A stretch of 64,000 bases of DNA from Brevibacillus choshinensis (GTDB taxonomy: Bacteria; Bacillota; Bacilli; Brevibacillales; Brevibacillaceae). Under the pieces are notes generated by a model. It ran no database searches. It was given only the letters and a program-made list of their open reading frames with translations, and was not told the DNA's origin. This document shows, piece after piece, positions 1 to 7,923 of this stretch. Every line of letters starts with the position of its first letter. The stretch's first letter is position 1. The position numbers and the translations under genes are program-made. The stretch is from positions 782,121 to 846,120 of the forward strand of contig NZ_LJJB01000013.1 of NCBI RefSeq assembly GCF_001420695.1, given 5' to 3'.

Positions 1-215
1 CACATCACTTTCCGTCGCTTGCTGACTTGGGAATGGATATGGGGATCGACGACAAAGGTCATCCCTACTTAATCGAGGTAAACGTCAGGGATCAGCGCTA
101 TTCATTTTACAAAGCAGGAGAAAAGGCCATGTTTAAGCAGACGTACCGACATCCGATGGAATATGCTCATACGCTGATTCATGAAGGAAAAAAACCGAAA
201 AAGCAGCTTGCCTGA
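1..215 (+). CDS. YheC/YheD-family ATP-grasp protein, 3' end only
   Basis: The frame is open from the left edge (first full codon at base 3) and ends at the TGA at 213-215, so only about 70 C-terminal residues are present. The segment reads GMDMGIDDKGHPYLIEVN and continues with a short basic tail. This matches the last part of an ATP-grasp fold, where an acidic residue and the E-x-N pair bind Mg-ATP, and it resembles the C-terminus of the YheC/YheD endospore-coat-associated family. The substrate of that family is not established. The family call is moderately sure; the start and N-terminal domains lie outside the window. Confidence 0.6.
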   Translation, partial: HHFPSLADLGMDMGIDDKGHPYLIEVNVRDQRYSFYKAGEKAMFKQTYRHPMEYAHTLIHEGKKPKKQLA

Positions 216-224
216 ACGAAGAAA

Positions 225-270
225 AAGAAGGAGCAGACCGAAGCGTGAAAACAGTGTCTGCTTCTTTTTT
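225..270 (+). terminator. Intrinsic terminator after the YheC/D-like gene
   Basis: The arms GCAGAC (232-237) and GTCTGC (256-261) can pair and are followed by CTTCTTTTTT. The position directly after the stop codon fits factor-independent termination of the partial gene. Confidence 0.6.
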
Positions 271-320
271 AGAGGTAATGTTTTCATACATAATGAATGA
301 ATCCTGGGAGGAAGTGTACG

Positions 321-517
321 TTGCGCCCGTTTGATCGAGTCGTATGGATCATCGTCATCGTATTGGTGTTGCTTCCTTTTGGGTACGTGCAATATAACAG
401 GATGGCGTATGCACACACAACGATGTGATTCAGTTTGGCTATCGTTTGACAGAAGAAGGGAAAAGGAAAGGGGTGGAGAAGAAGGACCTGAGGCATTATG
501 AATCACTTCCAGAGTAG
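321..517 (+). pseudogene. Small single-pass membrane protein gene, apparently frameshifted
   Basis: A GGGAGGAAG ribosome binding site (307-315) precedes a TTG at 321. The first frame encodes 35 residues with a strongly hydrophobic stretch (VVWIIVIVLVLLPFGYV) and stops at 426-428. A second frame, offset by one base and entered around 419-425, encodes about 31 hydrophilic residues (begins DVIQFGYRLTEEGKRKG) and ends at 517. Removing one base near ACGATG would fuse them into a 65-residue protein with one membrane helix and a charged tail. I do not recognise the family. It may be a decayed gene, a sequencing error, or two overlapping reading frames. Confidence 0.4.
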
Positions 518-538
518 ACTAGTCCAGCCGAGGTAAGA

Positions 539-571
539 AAAAGAACGGAGGCATGTGCACCCGTTCTTTAT
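539..571. terminator. Bidirectional terminator upstream of the cbpB 3' end
   Basis: The arms AAGAACG (541-547) and CGTTCTT (562-568), flanked by A and T runs, form a hairpin between the small membrane gene and the leftward cbpB gene. It can serve transcripts from both sides. Confidence 0.55.
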
Positions 572-577
572 TTGCGC

Positions 578-1051
578 TTATTCAGTAGAGGTTGTAAGCT
601 GTTGATCCGCATTTGGATAAGGCAAGTTGCGAAAATGGCGGTAAGACAGAGCCAAAATCGATTTGCGCGTGAGAATCCCTTGGAAGTATTGCTCTTCATC
701 TTCAATGCAAATAAAAGGATGGTTGATGGAGACCTCTAATGCTTTTAGAAAATCATCCGTGTACTTGAGTCGAGCAATCTTGGTGTCCATGACTTCATCT
801 ACCGTATGTTCGGACATCTTTTCCGTTTCAAATCGTTCCAGACCTAGCGTTTTATTCATGATCATATTGGTGCTGATTAATCCGTGCAAGCGATACTGAT
901 GATCCAAAACGGGAATGGCCGAATAGCCGGATTTGATGAGGACGAGCAAGGCATGCTCAATCGAGTTGCCGAGTTGAACATGAGCTACTTTTGTCGATGC
1001 AATGATGAGGTCTTTAATGGGTGTATGTAGCAATGGGATATCCTGATTCAT
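578..1051 (-). CDS. cbpB: CBS-pair cyclic-di-AMP-binding protein CbpB/DarB
   Basis: This 157-residue protein consists of two CBS domains with no enzymatic partner. Blocks such as KVAHVQLGNSIEHALLVLIK, GYSAIPVLD, YRLHGLI and NMIMN closely follow B. subtilis YkuL (DarB/CbpB). In Bacillus and Listeria that protein binds c-di-AMP and, in the free form, activates the (p)ppGpp synthetase Rel and pyruvate carboxylase. A binding site AAAGGTGGTGG lies just upstream of the ATG. The gene stands alone between two terminators. The family call is firm; the targets in this organism are inferred. Confidence 0.88.
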   Translation of the reverse strand: MNQDIPLLHTPIKDLIIASTKVAHVQLGNSIEHALLVLIKSGYSAIPVLDHQYRLHGLISTNMIMNKTLGLERFETEKMSEHTVDEVMDTKIARLKYTDDFLKALEVSINHPFICIEDEEQYFQGILTRKSILALSYRHFRNLPYPNADQQLTTSTE

Positions 1052-1181
1052 CTGGATCCACCACCTTTTCTGTCGTCTATGGCAGTAGGGTAGCTGCCTG
1101 TGGTTCTCTTCTATGATACCGTAAGCAGCTTGCCAGTGGTAGGGTTACATTCGAAATCTTCACCTTGCCAAGTCCTTCAAG

Positions 1182-1216
1182 GAAAAAAGAAAAAGCCCGG
1201 CAGCTTCGCCGGGTCA
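1182..1216 (-). terminator. Terminator of the lipL-acyltransferase unit
   Basis: On the minus strand CCCGGC-GAAGCT-GCCGGG is followed by CTTTTTCTTTTTT. It lies about 90 bases beyond the acyltransferase stop codon. The rest of the 1052-1308 gap shows no convincing gene. Confidence 0.75.
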
Positions 1217-1308
1217 AGAATCGAGGTGTGGAACAATTGTCCCTGTAATTAGTATGCAAGATCGGTTCGGTTTTTACATTAGGAGTTTGGAGGAAAGGTA
1301 TCCACTTG

Positions 1309-2445
1309 TTACGCCTTGTGTGCTTCCATACGATAAAGCGGTTTGTATTTCGGTTTTCCTCCACGCGTCCAGTGGGAGAGGAGCGTGTGTTCATACAAGA
1401 AAATGCAAAGCGGTGGCGTGATGACAAACATCGCCAGCATGATGAGTGGTGTCGACCAGTCCAATCGGAAAATCACATAGCTTTCCAATAAAAACAGGAT
1501 TAACGGGTGCACCATATAAATGGCCATGTTTTGTTTCGCGAGTCGGGATAACCATTTTCCGATCGTAGGTAAAGCGCCTAAATATCGGGAAATGGAATAA
1601 AAGGCGATCAGAAAGCTCAAGGTGTAGACCAAGTACAGTGGGTCAAATATATTGAGGCTATCCGCGTAGCTTTTCGAACCATTCAAGTACCGCATCATAA
1701 TCCATGCCCCAGTCACGATGGTAACGGCATAGGAAATCGATTGCAACCGGTATGTCCAGTAACGCCATTTGTCCAGGTTTAGTCCCGCATAAGCGCCGAG
1801 TGCAAACGTGAAAATGTACATGTAGAAATAGTTCTGACCGGCTACGTAGCTGTGTTGGATAAGGCCAAGCAACGGATTGGCCGACCAGTCGATCGCCCAG
1901 ATTGGATCAACAAAAAGGGCTTGGTAGAGCATATATAGTCCGATTTGTCCAAGGAACAAAACAACCAGAACTTTCAAAGACATGTAACGTTCAATGAGTG
2001 GCTTCGTCAAAAAGAACAGGACATTCATTTGCAAGTAGAGCGGAATGTAATACAGGTGGTAAAAAGAACTTCCTGTAAAGAGACTGTGAAAGAATGGTCC
2101 AGCCAATTCAATCGGATTGATGGTCTGTAATTGAAATCCGGTAAAGATCGCCGTCCAAATCATGTATGGAAAAACGATGACCCGCCAGCGTTTACGCCAA
2201 AACGCTGCCCAGTCCATTTGCTTTTTTTGATGCCAATAAAACAAGAGCATTCCCGTTGCAAAGATAAACAGGGAACGGCCAAACCGCAATAATATCAAGG
2301 ATATCGCTTCGAAATCGCCGTTCCACGGGTAATCGGCTTGGTTTTCGATGAAAAAACCCAGGATGTGAATGATCAAAACCGTACAAGCCCCGAAAACAAA
2401 AAGGGCATTCAGATCCTGAAAAGTCCCCTTTCGATTGTTATTCAT
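1309..2445 (-). CDS. Acyltransferase-3 family integral membrane protein
   Basis: The 378-residue protein has about ten hydrophobic segments and an early CTVLIIHILGFF segment in which a membrane-embedded His follows the first helix, as in the acyltransferase-3 (OafA/NodX-like) family. These enzymes O-acylate sugars on cell-wall polymers or exported glycans at the membrane. The ATG is preceded by AATGGAGGACAT. The gap to the upstream lipL gene is about 70 bases without a terminator, so the two are probably co-transcribed. The acceptor substrate cannot be deduced. Confidence 0.75.
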   Translation of the reverse strand: MNNNRKGTFQDLNALFVFGACTVLIIHILGFFIENQADYPWNGDFEAISLILLRFGRSLFIFATGMLLFYWHQKKQMDWAAFWRKRWRVIVFPYMIWTAIFTGFQLQTINPIELAGPFFHSLFTGSSFYHLYYIPLYLQMNVLFFLTKPLIERYMSLKVLVVLFLGQIGLYMLYQALFVDPIWAIDWSANPLLGLIQHSYVAGQNYFYMYIFTFALGAYAGLNLDKWRYWTYRLQSISYAVTIVTGAWIMMRYLNGSKSYADSLNIFDPLYLVYTLSFLIAFYSISRYLGALPTIGKWLSRLAKQNMAIYMVHPLILFLLESYVIFRLDWSTPLIMLAMFVITPPLCIFLYEHTLLSHWTRGGKPKYKPLYRMEAHKA

Positions 2446-2516
2446 ATGTCCTCCATTATTCTCGCCGACAGCACCTTATGGAGAGTGCCCACCTGGTTGT
2501 CAGTAGAACAAGGCCT

Positions 2517-3359
2517 TTAATCAGGCAACTTCCAGTCTGGTGCAGCCAGTTCTTTTGCTGTATAGGAAAACAAGTGCAAGCGCGAAGACAGATGTTCCTG
2601 AGCATCCCGAAGTAAGTCATCTTGCACCATAAAAGGAGCAGGCGACACCGGCCACTCTGTACGTATCGTGGAAAGCAAGCGAGCTTTCACATCATCGACC
2701 GTAACGAGTTTCTCTGTCAAACCGGTTATGCTGCCAACCGTAGACCCATCAATACGTGGAATGGGTTTGTGGTTCTCCATTTCTTCTAATCCAGCTACTT
2801 GATAAAATCGTTCCATCCATTCGCCGCGAGGTCGCTCGTCCACGTTGATGCAGAGCTGCAGAATCGAGCCATAGCGGGTACGTCGTTGGGCCATGCCCCC
2901 AATTTTTTTGCCGTGTAGGGAAAAGTCGTATTCACCCGCACAATAAGAGCCGGCTACTTCGCCAAATTGAATCGATCCGTAATCGCGCAAACCCACCGAC
3001 AGTAGTTGAGCGACAAAAGAGAAGAAAGAATCAATCGAGATCGTCGTATCCGGCAATAAACAGGCTACATTCAGCACGCCGGCATCTAAAGGCACACAGG
3101 CGCCTCCAGAAGAACGGAGTACACAGCCAAAGCCATCTTGACCAAAGCGACGCAGTGCTGCCTCCAGATGCGGTAGTTTCGCATCACGGCGTCCCAGGTA
3201 AAGCGCTTGATCGTACACCCAGAGATGAATGATAGGCGGTGAGTTGTGATCACGCATGCCGGCAGCCAATGCTTCATCCCGAACGAGCGGCTCGAGAGGA
3301 CTGCCCTGATAGGTACCCGAGTCCATCCAATTGAACGGTTGATTGATAGAAAATGACAT
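2517..3359 (-). CDS. lipL: Octanoyl-[GcvH]:protein N-octanoyltransferase LipL
   Basis: This is a 280-residue member of the biotin/lipoate ligase fold family. [16 protein letters not shown] matches the substrate loop and [11 protein letters not shown] carries the catalytic Cys of the LipL amidotransferase group (B. subtilis YwfL). LipL moves octanoyl from GcvH to E2 subunits such as PdhC, which is encoded at 39.7 kb here. I chose the ATG at 3359 because GGTGAGGAG lies seven bases upstream; the longer frame from a TTG at 3380 would include that site. LipL versus the paralogue LipM is decided by the SYC context. Confidence 0.82.
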   Translation of the reverse strand: MSFSINQPFNWMDSGTYQGSPLEPLVRDEALAAGMRDHNSPPIIHLWVYDQALYLGRRDAKLPHLEAALRRFGQDGFGCVLRSSGGACVPLDAGVLNVACLLPDTTISIDSFFSFVAQLLSVGLRDYGSIQFGEVAGSYCAGEYDFSLHGKKIGGMAQRRTRYGSILQLCINVDERPRGEWMERFYQVAGLEEMENHKPIPRIDGSTVGSITGLTEKLVTVDDVKARLLSTIRTEWPVSPAPFMVQDDLLRDAQEHLSSRLHLFSYTAKELAAPDWKLPD

Positions 3360-3473
3360 AGTGAACTCCTCACCGAACAAGAATAGCTACCATTATACAA
3401 CTGAACCACGTTCATTTCTAGGTTTTAGACGCCCTTTTTTCTAGGTGGTAAATGATGCTTTCTTTCGTATGTA

Positions 3474-3513
3474 TAAAAAAGCCCGACACCATTGCATAAA
3501 AGTGTCGGGCTAG
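3474..3513 (-). terminator. Terminator of the SLH-protein gene
   Basis: On the minus strand AGCCCGACAC pairs with GTGTCGGGCT around a 12-base loop and is followed by TTTTTT. It lies just past the SLH gene's stop codon. Confidence 0.85.
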
Positions 3514-3522
3514 TCATTCAGG

Positions 3523-4755
3523 TTACTTTACTTCTTTAAACGAAAAATTATCCAGATACGTCATTTTGCGAGGCGTGTCTTTCGTTGCTTCACGCTGCAG
3601 GTACAATCCCAGCTTCGTTCCTTCTTGTTTGATTTGTTGGTTGCCAAACAAGAACTGTCCGTTCATGTAGATGGACACGGAGCTGCCGTCCACGACGACT
3701 TTCAGGCGATTGCTCGACTTCAGCTTGTAGGAGCCAGAAGCGATCCAATCGATATTGTCTTCGTACACATTGTTTACTTTGCCCAGGACAACGCGGTCTT
3801 TTTGAACAAAGACGACATTTGCTTTACCGTCTTTGCCATTGAAGAACAGGCCACCCATACCATCTGTATCAGAGGTGTTTACATCGACAGACAGCTCGTA
3901 ATGATTCACTTTGTCTGACTCATCCCAGTTCAATGGTAGCAGGTAATGATCCAGATTTTTATCTGTAGAGATCGCGGTTACTTGTTTGTTGATAACTCCC
4001 CAAGAACCATTTGCCTTGTCAGTCTGCCAGTTCTTCAGATCATTTTCAGAGAAAGCGTCACTGATGTTAATGGGAGTTGGTTTAGGGTCTTCTGGAGCTG
4101 GGAAAACCACTTTTGTTTCGTCATCGTCTTTGCGATCAATCAGAGCACGGTAGAGCAGAGACGCGGCTTCCGCACGGGTGATTGGATCTTGAGGACGGAA
4201 ATAGTTGTTGGAGCCTTGCATCAGGTTCGATTGGATGGCGATGGCGATATAAGAGCGCAGTGCTGGCGAGATATCGTCGTCATCCTTGAACTTTTTCAAT
4301 TGGTTCAAATCTGCTTTGTACTTCTTGTCGTAGCCGAGCAGGCGAACCAGAGCTACAGCAATGTCTTCACGTACAGCAGATTCATTTGGTTTGTACGTGT
4401 AAGTAGAGCCCGATTTGTACCCAGTCAAGTATGGCTTGGCGTATTCCACATAGTAGAATGCCCAGTGAGACTTCGGCACATCTTTAAAGGTTTGAGTGAT
4501 GGAGCGCTTATCCATGTCGACATCGGCTGCCGCAATCATGATTTTCGCAAACTCAGCACGGGTTACTTGGTTGTTAGGGCGGAACGTTCGGTTGTCGTAG
4601 CCTGCGATAATGCCTTTTTCTGCCATCTCGGTAATTTCTTTATACGCCCAGTGACTACGTGGGACGTCGGAGAAAGATGAGTTGGCGGCACTCACAAAGG
4701 GAACGACCGTCAAGAACATCATCACCGATAAAAATATGGCTAGTGCTCTTTTCAT
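3523..4755 (-). CDS. Cell-surface protein: signal peptide, three SLH domains, concanavalin-like C-terminal domain
   Basis: Residues 1-24 form a Sec signal peptide ending at AxA. Three S-layer homology repeats follow (FSDVPRSHWAYKEI, FKDVPKSHWAFYYV, and a third with the TRAEAASLLYRAL ending), covering roughly residues 28-205. They anchor proteins to pyruvylated secondary cell-wall polymer. After a Pro-rich hinge (PAPEDPKPTP) comes about 180 residues resembling a LamG/concanavalin-like sandwich, probably a carbohydrate-binding module. The ATG at 4755 has AGGAGGTCCTAC upstream; an in-frame ATG five codons earlier overlaps that site. No catalytic domain is visible. The ligand is unknown. Confidence 0.82.
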   Translation of the reverse strand: MKRALAIFLSVMMFLTVVPFVSAANSSFSDVPRSHWAYKEITEMAEKGIIAGYDNRTFRPNNQVTRAEFAKIMIAAADVDMDKRSITQTFKDVPKSHWAFYYVEYAKPYLTGYKSGSTYTYKPNESAVREDIAVALVRLLGYDKKYKADLNQLKKFKDDDDISPALRSYIAIAIQSNLMQGSNNYFRPQDPITRAEAASLLYRALIDRKDDDETKVVFPAPEDPKPTPINISDAFSENDLKNWQTDKANGSWGVINKQVTAISTDKNLDHYLLPLNWDESDKVNHYELSVDVNTSDTDGMGGLFFNGKDGKANVVFVQKDRVVLGKVNNVYEDNIDWIASGSYKLKSSNRLKVVVDGSSVSIYMNGQFLFGNQQIKQEGTKLGLYLQREATKDTPRKMTYLDNFSFKEVK

Positions 4756-5142
4756 GTAGGACCTCCTCATTTGGGATTGTGGTTTGTGTCTGGCTGTTAT
4801 TCAGACGATGGATGGGGGAGGAATGTTGCAAGTTATAAAATGTTTTTTGGAAAAAATGAGTAAATGGTCGCGCTGAGTCGATCGGTAAGCAGGATATATA
4901 TCCCGATGAGAGGAAGCGTCTATCGTTCTTTGGTATCTGACAAAGGGAGGCACCTGTCAAAGTTCCGTCGGCAAATATTCTTTATATGGAAGAATTGCCG
5001 TAGCCAGCATTAATTGGAAGGGGTGAAGCAAGTTGGGTTTTGTACATATTTTGCCTCATTATGCATTAGCGATGTATCGCCCAAAATGCTATAATTCTGT
5101 ATTGGTGACTATGACAATTAATTCTAGTTGAGGTGATACATT
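4756..5142. other. Divergent intergenic region with hairpin and repeats
   Basis: This 387-base gap separates the leftward SLH gene from miaB. It holds the direct repeat TGACAAAG / TGTCAAAG (4939-4962), a strong hairpin at 4969-5000 (CGGCAA...TTGCCG enclosing ATTCTT/AAGAAT), and the miaB promoter. A possible 32-codon frame (TTG at about 5034 after GGAAGGGGTG) is weak. I see no recognised riboswitch. Confidence 0.5.
5066..5095 (+). promoter_or_regulatory. Candidate sigma-A promoter of miaB
   Basis: TTAGCG (5066-5071) and TATAAT (5090-5095) are separated by 18 bases. The -10 element is perfect and lies 47 bases before the miaB ATG. The -35 element is weak. Confidence 0.55.
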
Positions 5143-6654
5143 ATGAAGGATACGAAAGAGGCGACTGTGGACTTAAAATCCACTAAGTCTCCGAAGACCA
5201 CGGCAGACTTTGCAAAATACTTTCAAGCACCTTCCCTTAAAGAAGCAAAGCAACGAGGGAAGGAAGATATTTTAGTGCATTACGACTTTGCCATCTCGGA
5301 CGACATGCGGGATATTGGCAAAGGGAAGCGCTACCACGTACGCACTTATGGCTGCCAGATGAATGAACATGATTCGGAGACGATCTCGGGTATTCTCGAG
5401 CAGATGGGGTACACAGCGTCTGAGGAGATCGAGGAAGCAGACGTCATTCTATTCAACACCTGTGCGATTCGGGAAAATGCAGAGGACAAGGTATTTGGAG
5501 AGCTGGGTCACATGAAGCGACTGAAGCATAACAATCCGAACCTCATTCTCGGTGTGTGCGGCTGTATGTCGCAAGAAGAAAAGGTCGTCAAAAAGATCCT
5601 GAAGAGTTACAACCAAGTTGACCTGATCTTCGGCACACACAATATCCACCGCTTGCCTGAGCTGTTGCGTGATGCGATGTTTAGCAAGGAAATGGTAATT
5701 GAGGTATGGTCTAAAGAAGGCGATATTGTCGAGAACATGCCGAAGATCCGTGAAGGAAACACCAAGGCCTGGGTGAACATCATGTATGGCTGTGACAAGT
5801 TCTGTACGTACTGCATCGTACCGTACACGCGCGGGAAAGAGCGTAGCCGCCGTCCCGAAGATGTCATTGCTGAAGTGCGTGATCTGGCACGACAAGGCTT
5901 TAAAGAAATCATGCTGCTCGGGCAAAATGTAAATGCGTACGGCAAAGACTTCGAAGACATGCAGTACGGCTTTGGTGATTTGTTGGACGAGATCCGCAAG
6001 ATTGACATTCCACGAATCCGCTTCACTACAAGCCATCCACGCGATTTTGACGATCATTTGATCGAAGTGCTGGCAAAGGGCGGTAATCTGGTGGAGCAAA
6101 TTCACTTGCCTGTGCAATCGGGATCAAGTGATGTCCTGAAGCGGATGGCGCGCAAGTATACGCGTGAACACTATCTGGAGCTCGTGCGTAAAATTAAAGC
6201 GGCGATCCCGAATGTTTCCCTCTCCTCCGATATTATCGTAGGGTTCCCTGGTGAAACGGATGAGCAATTTGAAGAGACGATCTCTATGGTCGAAGAGGTC
6301 CGTTACGAATTTGCCTATACCTTCATCTATTCCCCTCGGGAGGGTACGCCGGCGGCCGTCATGGAAGACAACGTACCGATGGAAGTGAAAAAAGCACGCC
6401 TGTATCGATTGAACGAAGTCCTGGCGAAAATCGGTCTGGAAGAAAACAAAAAGCTGCAAGATCAAGTACTGGAGGTTCTGGTGGAAGGCGAGTCGAAAAA
6501 CAATGCAGAAGTATTGGCAGGACGTACTCGCACCAACAAACTGGTTCACTTCAGAGGAGATAAAGCGTTAATTGGCCAATATGTGCATGTCAAAATAACA
6601 GATGCGAAAACGTGGACACTCCACGGTGACATCGTTACTACTGTCGAGGTGTAA
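5143..6654 (+). CDS. miaB: tRNA-2-methylthio-N6-dimethylallyladenosine synthase MiaB
   Basis: The 503-residue radical-SAM methylthiotransferase adds a methylthio group to i6A37 of tRNAs; the i6A substrate is made by MiaA, encoded at 14.9 kb. The auxiliary 4Fe-4S ligands are visible as Cys71 (TYGCQMN), Cys107 (NTCAIREN) and Cys141 (VCGCM). The radical-SAM triad is Cys217, Cys221 and Cys224 (GCDKFCTYC). A C-terminal TRAM domain follows. The extra 60-residue N-terminus is typical of Bacillus-type MiaB. The stop is four bases from ricA, so the two form an operon. Confidence 0.96.
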   Translation: MKDTKEATVDLKSTKSPKTTADFAKYFQAPSLKEAKQRGKEDILVHYDFAISDDMRDIGKGKRYHVRTYGCQMNEHDSETISGILEQMGYTASEEIEEADVILFNTCAIRENAEDKVFGELGHMKRLKHNNPNLILGVCGCMSQEEKVVKKILKSYNQVDLIFGTHNIHRLPELLRDAMFSKEMVIEVWSKEGDIVENMPKIREGNTKAWVNIMYGCDKFCTYCIVPYTRGKERSRRPEDVIAEVRDLARQGFKEIMLLGQNVNAYGKDFEDMQYGFGDLLDEIRKIDIPRIRFTTSHPRDFDDHLIEVLAKGGNLVEQIHLPVQSGSSDVLKRMARKYTREHYLELVRKIKAAIPNVSLSSDIIVGFPGETDEQFEETISMVEEVRYEFAYTFIYSPREGTPAAVMEDNVPMEVKKARLYRLNEVLAKIGLEENKKLQDQVLEVLVEGESKNNAEVLAGRTRTNKLVHFRGDKALIGQYVHVKITDAKTWTLHGDIVTTVEV

Positions 6655-6658
6655 AGAG

Positions 6659-7102
6659 ATGGAACAAACCAATGTATTCACACAAAAAGAAATTCTAGAC
6701 AAAGCTCGTGAACTGGCATCGATGATTTCCCGTACCAATGAAGTCGACTTTTTCAAACGCGCAGAGCTGCAGATCAAACACAACGAGCGCGTGCAAGAAC
6801 TGATTGATTCCCTGAAACAAAAACAGAAGCAGATGGTCATGTTCGAGTCCATCAACAAGCCGGAACTTTTGAAAAAAGTGGAAGATGAATTCAATCAGAT
6901 GCAAGATGAGCTGGATGCGATCCCGATTGTGAACGAGTTCAAGCAATCCCAAGTCGACGTAAATGACTTGCTGCAAATGGTCACCAACGTCATCACGAAT
7001 ACCGTCTCCGAGCGAATCATTTTGGACACAGGCGGCAATCCTCTGACTGGCGAAACAGGTGGCGGTCCCGAGAAAAAACACGACGGCGGTTGCTGCTCGT
7101 AA
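6659..7102 (+). CDS. ricA: RicA (YmcA), subunit of the RicAFT/Y-complex
   Basis: This 147-residue helical protein matches YmcA. In B. subtilis it joins RicF (YlbF) and RicT (YaaT) in an FeS-carrying complex that controls RNase Y-dependent mRNA maturation and promotes Spo0A phosphorylation, competence and biofilm formation. The C-terminal GGCCS motif supplies conserved cysteines used for cluster binding. The ATG at 6659 starts four bases after the miaB stop, and its ribosome site (GAGGTG) lies in the last miaB codons, implying translational coupling. A longer in-frame start inside miaB is unlikely. Confidence 0.93.
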   Translation: MEQTNVFTQKEILDKARELASMISRTNEVDFFKRAELQIKHNERVQELIDSLKQKQKQMVMFESINKPELLKKVEDEFNQMQDELDAIPIVNEFKQSQVDVNDLLQMVTNVITNTVSERIILDTGGNPLTGETGGGPEKKHDGGCCS

Positions 7103-7193
7103 ACCATTTGAAGACAGCGAAACGCAGTCACGATGAGCTTTCCAACGACTTTCTCTAAAATAAGGTGGGTGTTTGCACCCTAGCCGAATGCCC

Positions 7194-7202
7194 TGCATAC
7201 AA
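7194..7202 (+). promoter_or_regulatory. Candidate sporulation-sigma -10 element upstream of cotE
   Basis: CATACAAAT lies 35 bases before the cotE start and resembles the sigma-E (CATACAnT) and sigma-K (CATAnnnTA) -10 elements. An AC-containing -35 candidate lies 16-17 bases upstream. B. subtilis cotE uses both sigmas. The call is weak. Confidence 0.35.
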
Positions 7203-7236
7203 ATGTACAGAAACGTTGTATGGAGGAGGTAACGAA

Positions 7237-7797
7237 ATGTCGGGTACAGACAAAGATCTACAGTGCCGGGAACTCATCGCGAAAGCTGTCTGCGGTAAAG
7301 GCCATAAATTCTCTACTACCACCCACACCATCATACCGTCGCAAACTCCTTCGACGATCCTCGGATGCTGGATTATAAACACGAACTTCCAGGCAGAGAA
7401 AGTCGGAGACGCGGTTGAAGTATCTGGTACGTATGACGCCAACCTGTGGTTCTCGTTTGCAAATAACACGCAAACCGAAGTCAAGCGGGAAACTGTCAAG
7501 TTCTCCGTACTCGTTCCGCTAACGTTCTTCGATAAAAACTGCAGAGGCGATCTTGAAATCGTTGCTCGAGCCGTGGAACAGCCGAAGTGTGTAAAAGCCG
7601 AGTTGAGTGGTGGAGGCACGATTACAGTCAAGGTTGAAAGCGAGTTTGCGGTCGAAATCATTGGAGAAACAAAGGTGTGCGTTGTTGTCTGCAATAGTTG
7701 CGATGACAAAGACTTCCATGTTCTTGGCGACTACGAAGAGAACAGCGACGAATTTGATGACTTTGATTCAGCCACATTGCTCGACGAGCTTGACTAA
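7237..7797 (+). CDS. cotE: Outer spore coat morphogenetic protein CotE
   Basis: The 186-residue protein matches CotE, which assembles a ring around the forespore in the mother cell and recruits outer coat proteins. Recognisable features are the N-terminal REIIxKAVCGKG-like block (here RELIAKAVCGKGHKFS), the TTHTIxP segment, scattered cysteines and an acidic C-terminal tail (EENSDEFDDFD) used for coat-protein recruitment. The ATG at 7237 follows TGGAGGAGGTAACGAA; in-frame codons upstream from 7165 lack a ribosome site. It is followed by its own terminator, so it is monocistronic or at the end of the miaB-ricA unit. Confidence 0.95.
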   Translation: MSGTDKDLQCRELIAKAVCGKGHKFSTTTHTIIPSQTPSTILGCWIINTNFQAEKVGDAVEVSGTYDANLWFSFANNTQTEVKRETVKFSVLVPLTFFDKNCRGDLEIVARAVEQPKCVKAELSGGGTITVKVESEFAVEIIGETKVCVVVCNSCDDKDFHVLGDYEENSDEFDDFDSATLLDELD

Positions 7798-7830
7798 AGA
7801 GGAGAGAACCATCTCCTCTTTTTTTCTTTT
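7798..7830 (+). terminator. Terminator of cotE
   Basis: AGAGGAGA and TCTCCTCT pair around a six-base loop, followed by a long T run. The hairpin begins directly after the stop codon. Confidence 0.9.
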
Positions 7831-7923
7831 TTTGGAAGGCAAGAGGTTGGCTCACGCTTTCTCACTCTTTTCTGGGCGCTTACATAAGATACAGAAGATC
7901 ATCAGCGAGGGGAAGTGGATGGT

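Noticed and set aside
3946-4680. 244-codon frame antisense to the SLH gene
   Set aside because: Shadow of a highly biased gene; the minus-strand protein has clear SLH domains.
4926-5016. Cyclic-di-GMP-I riboswitch
   Set aside because: The GNRA-capped P2 and the GGGACGCAAAGC core are missing; kept only as an unassigned element.
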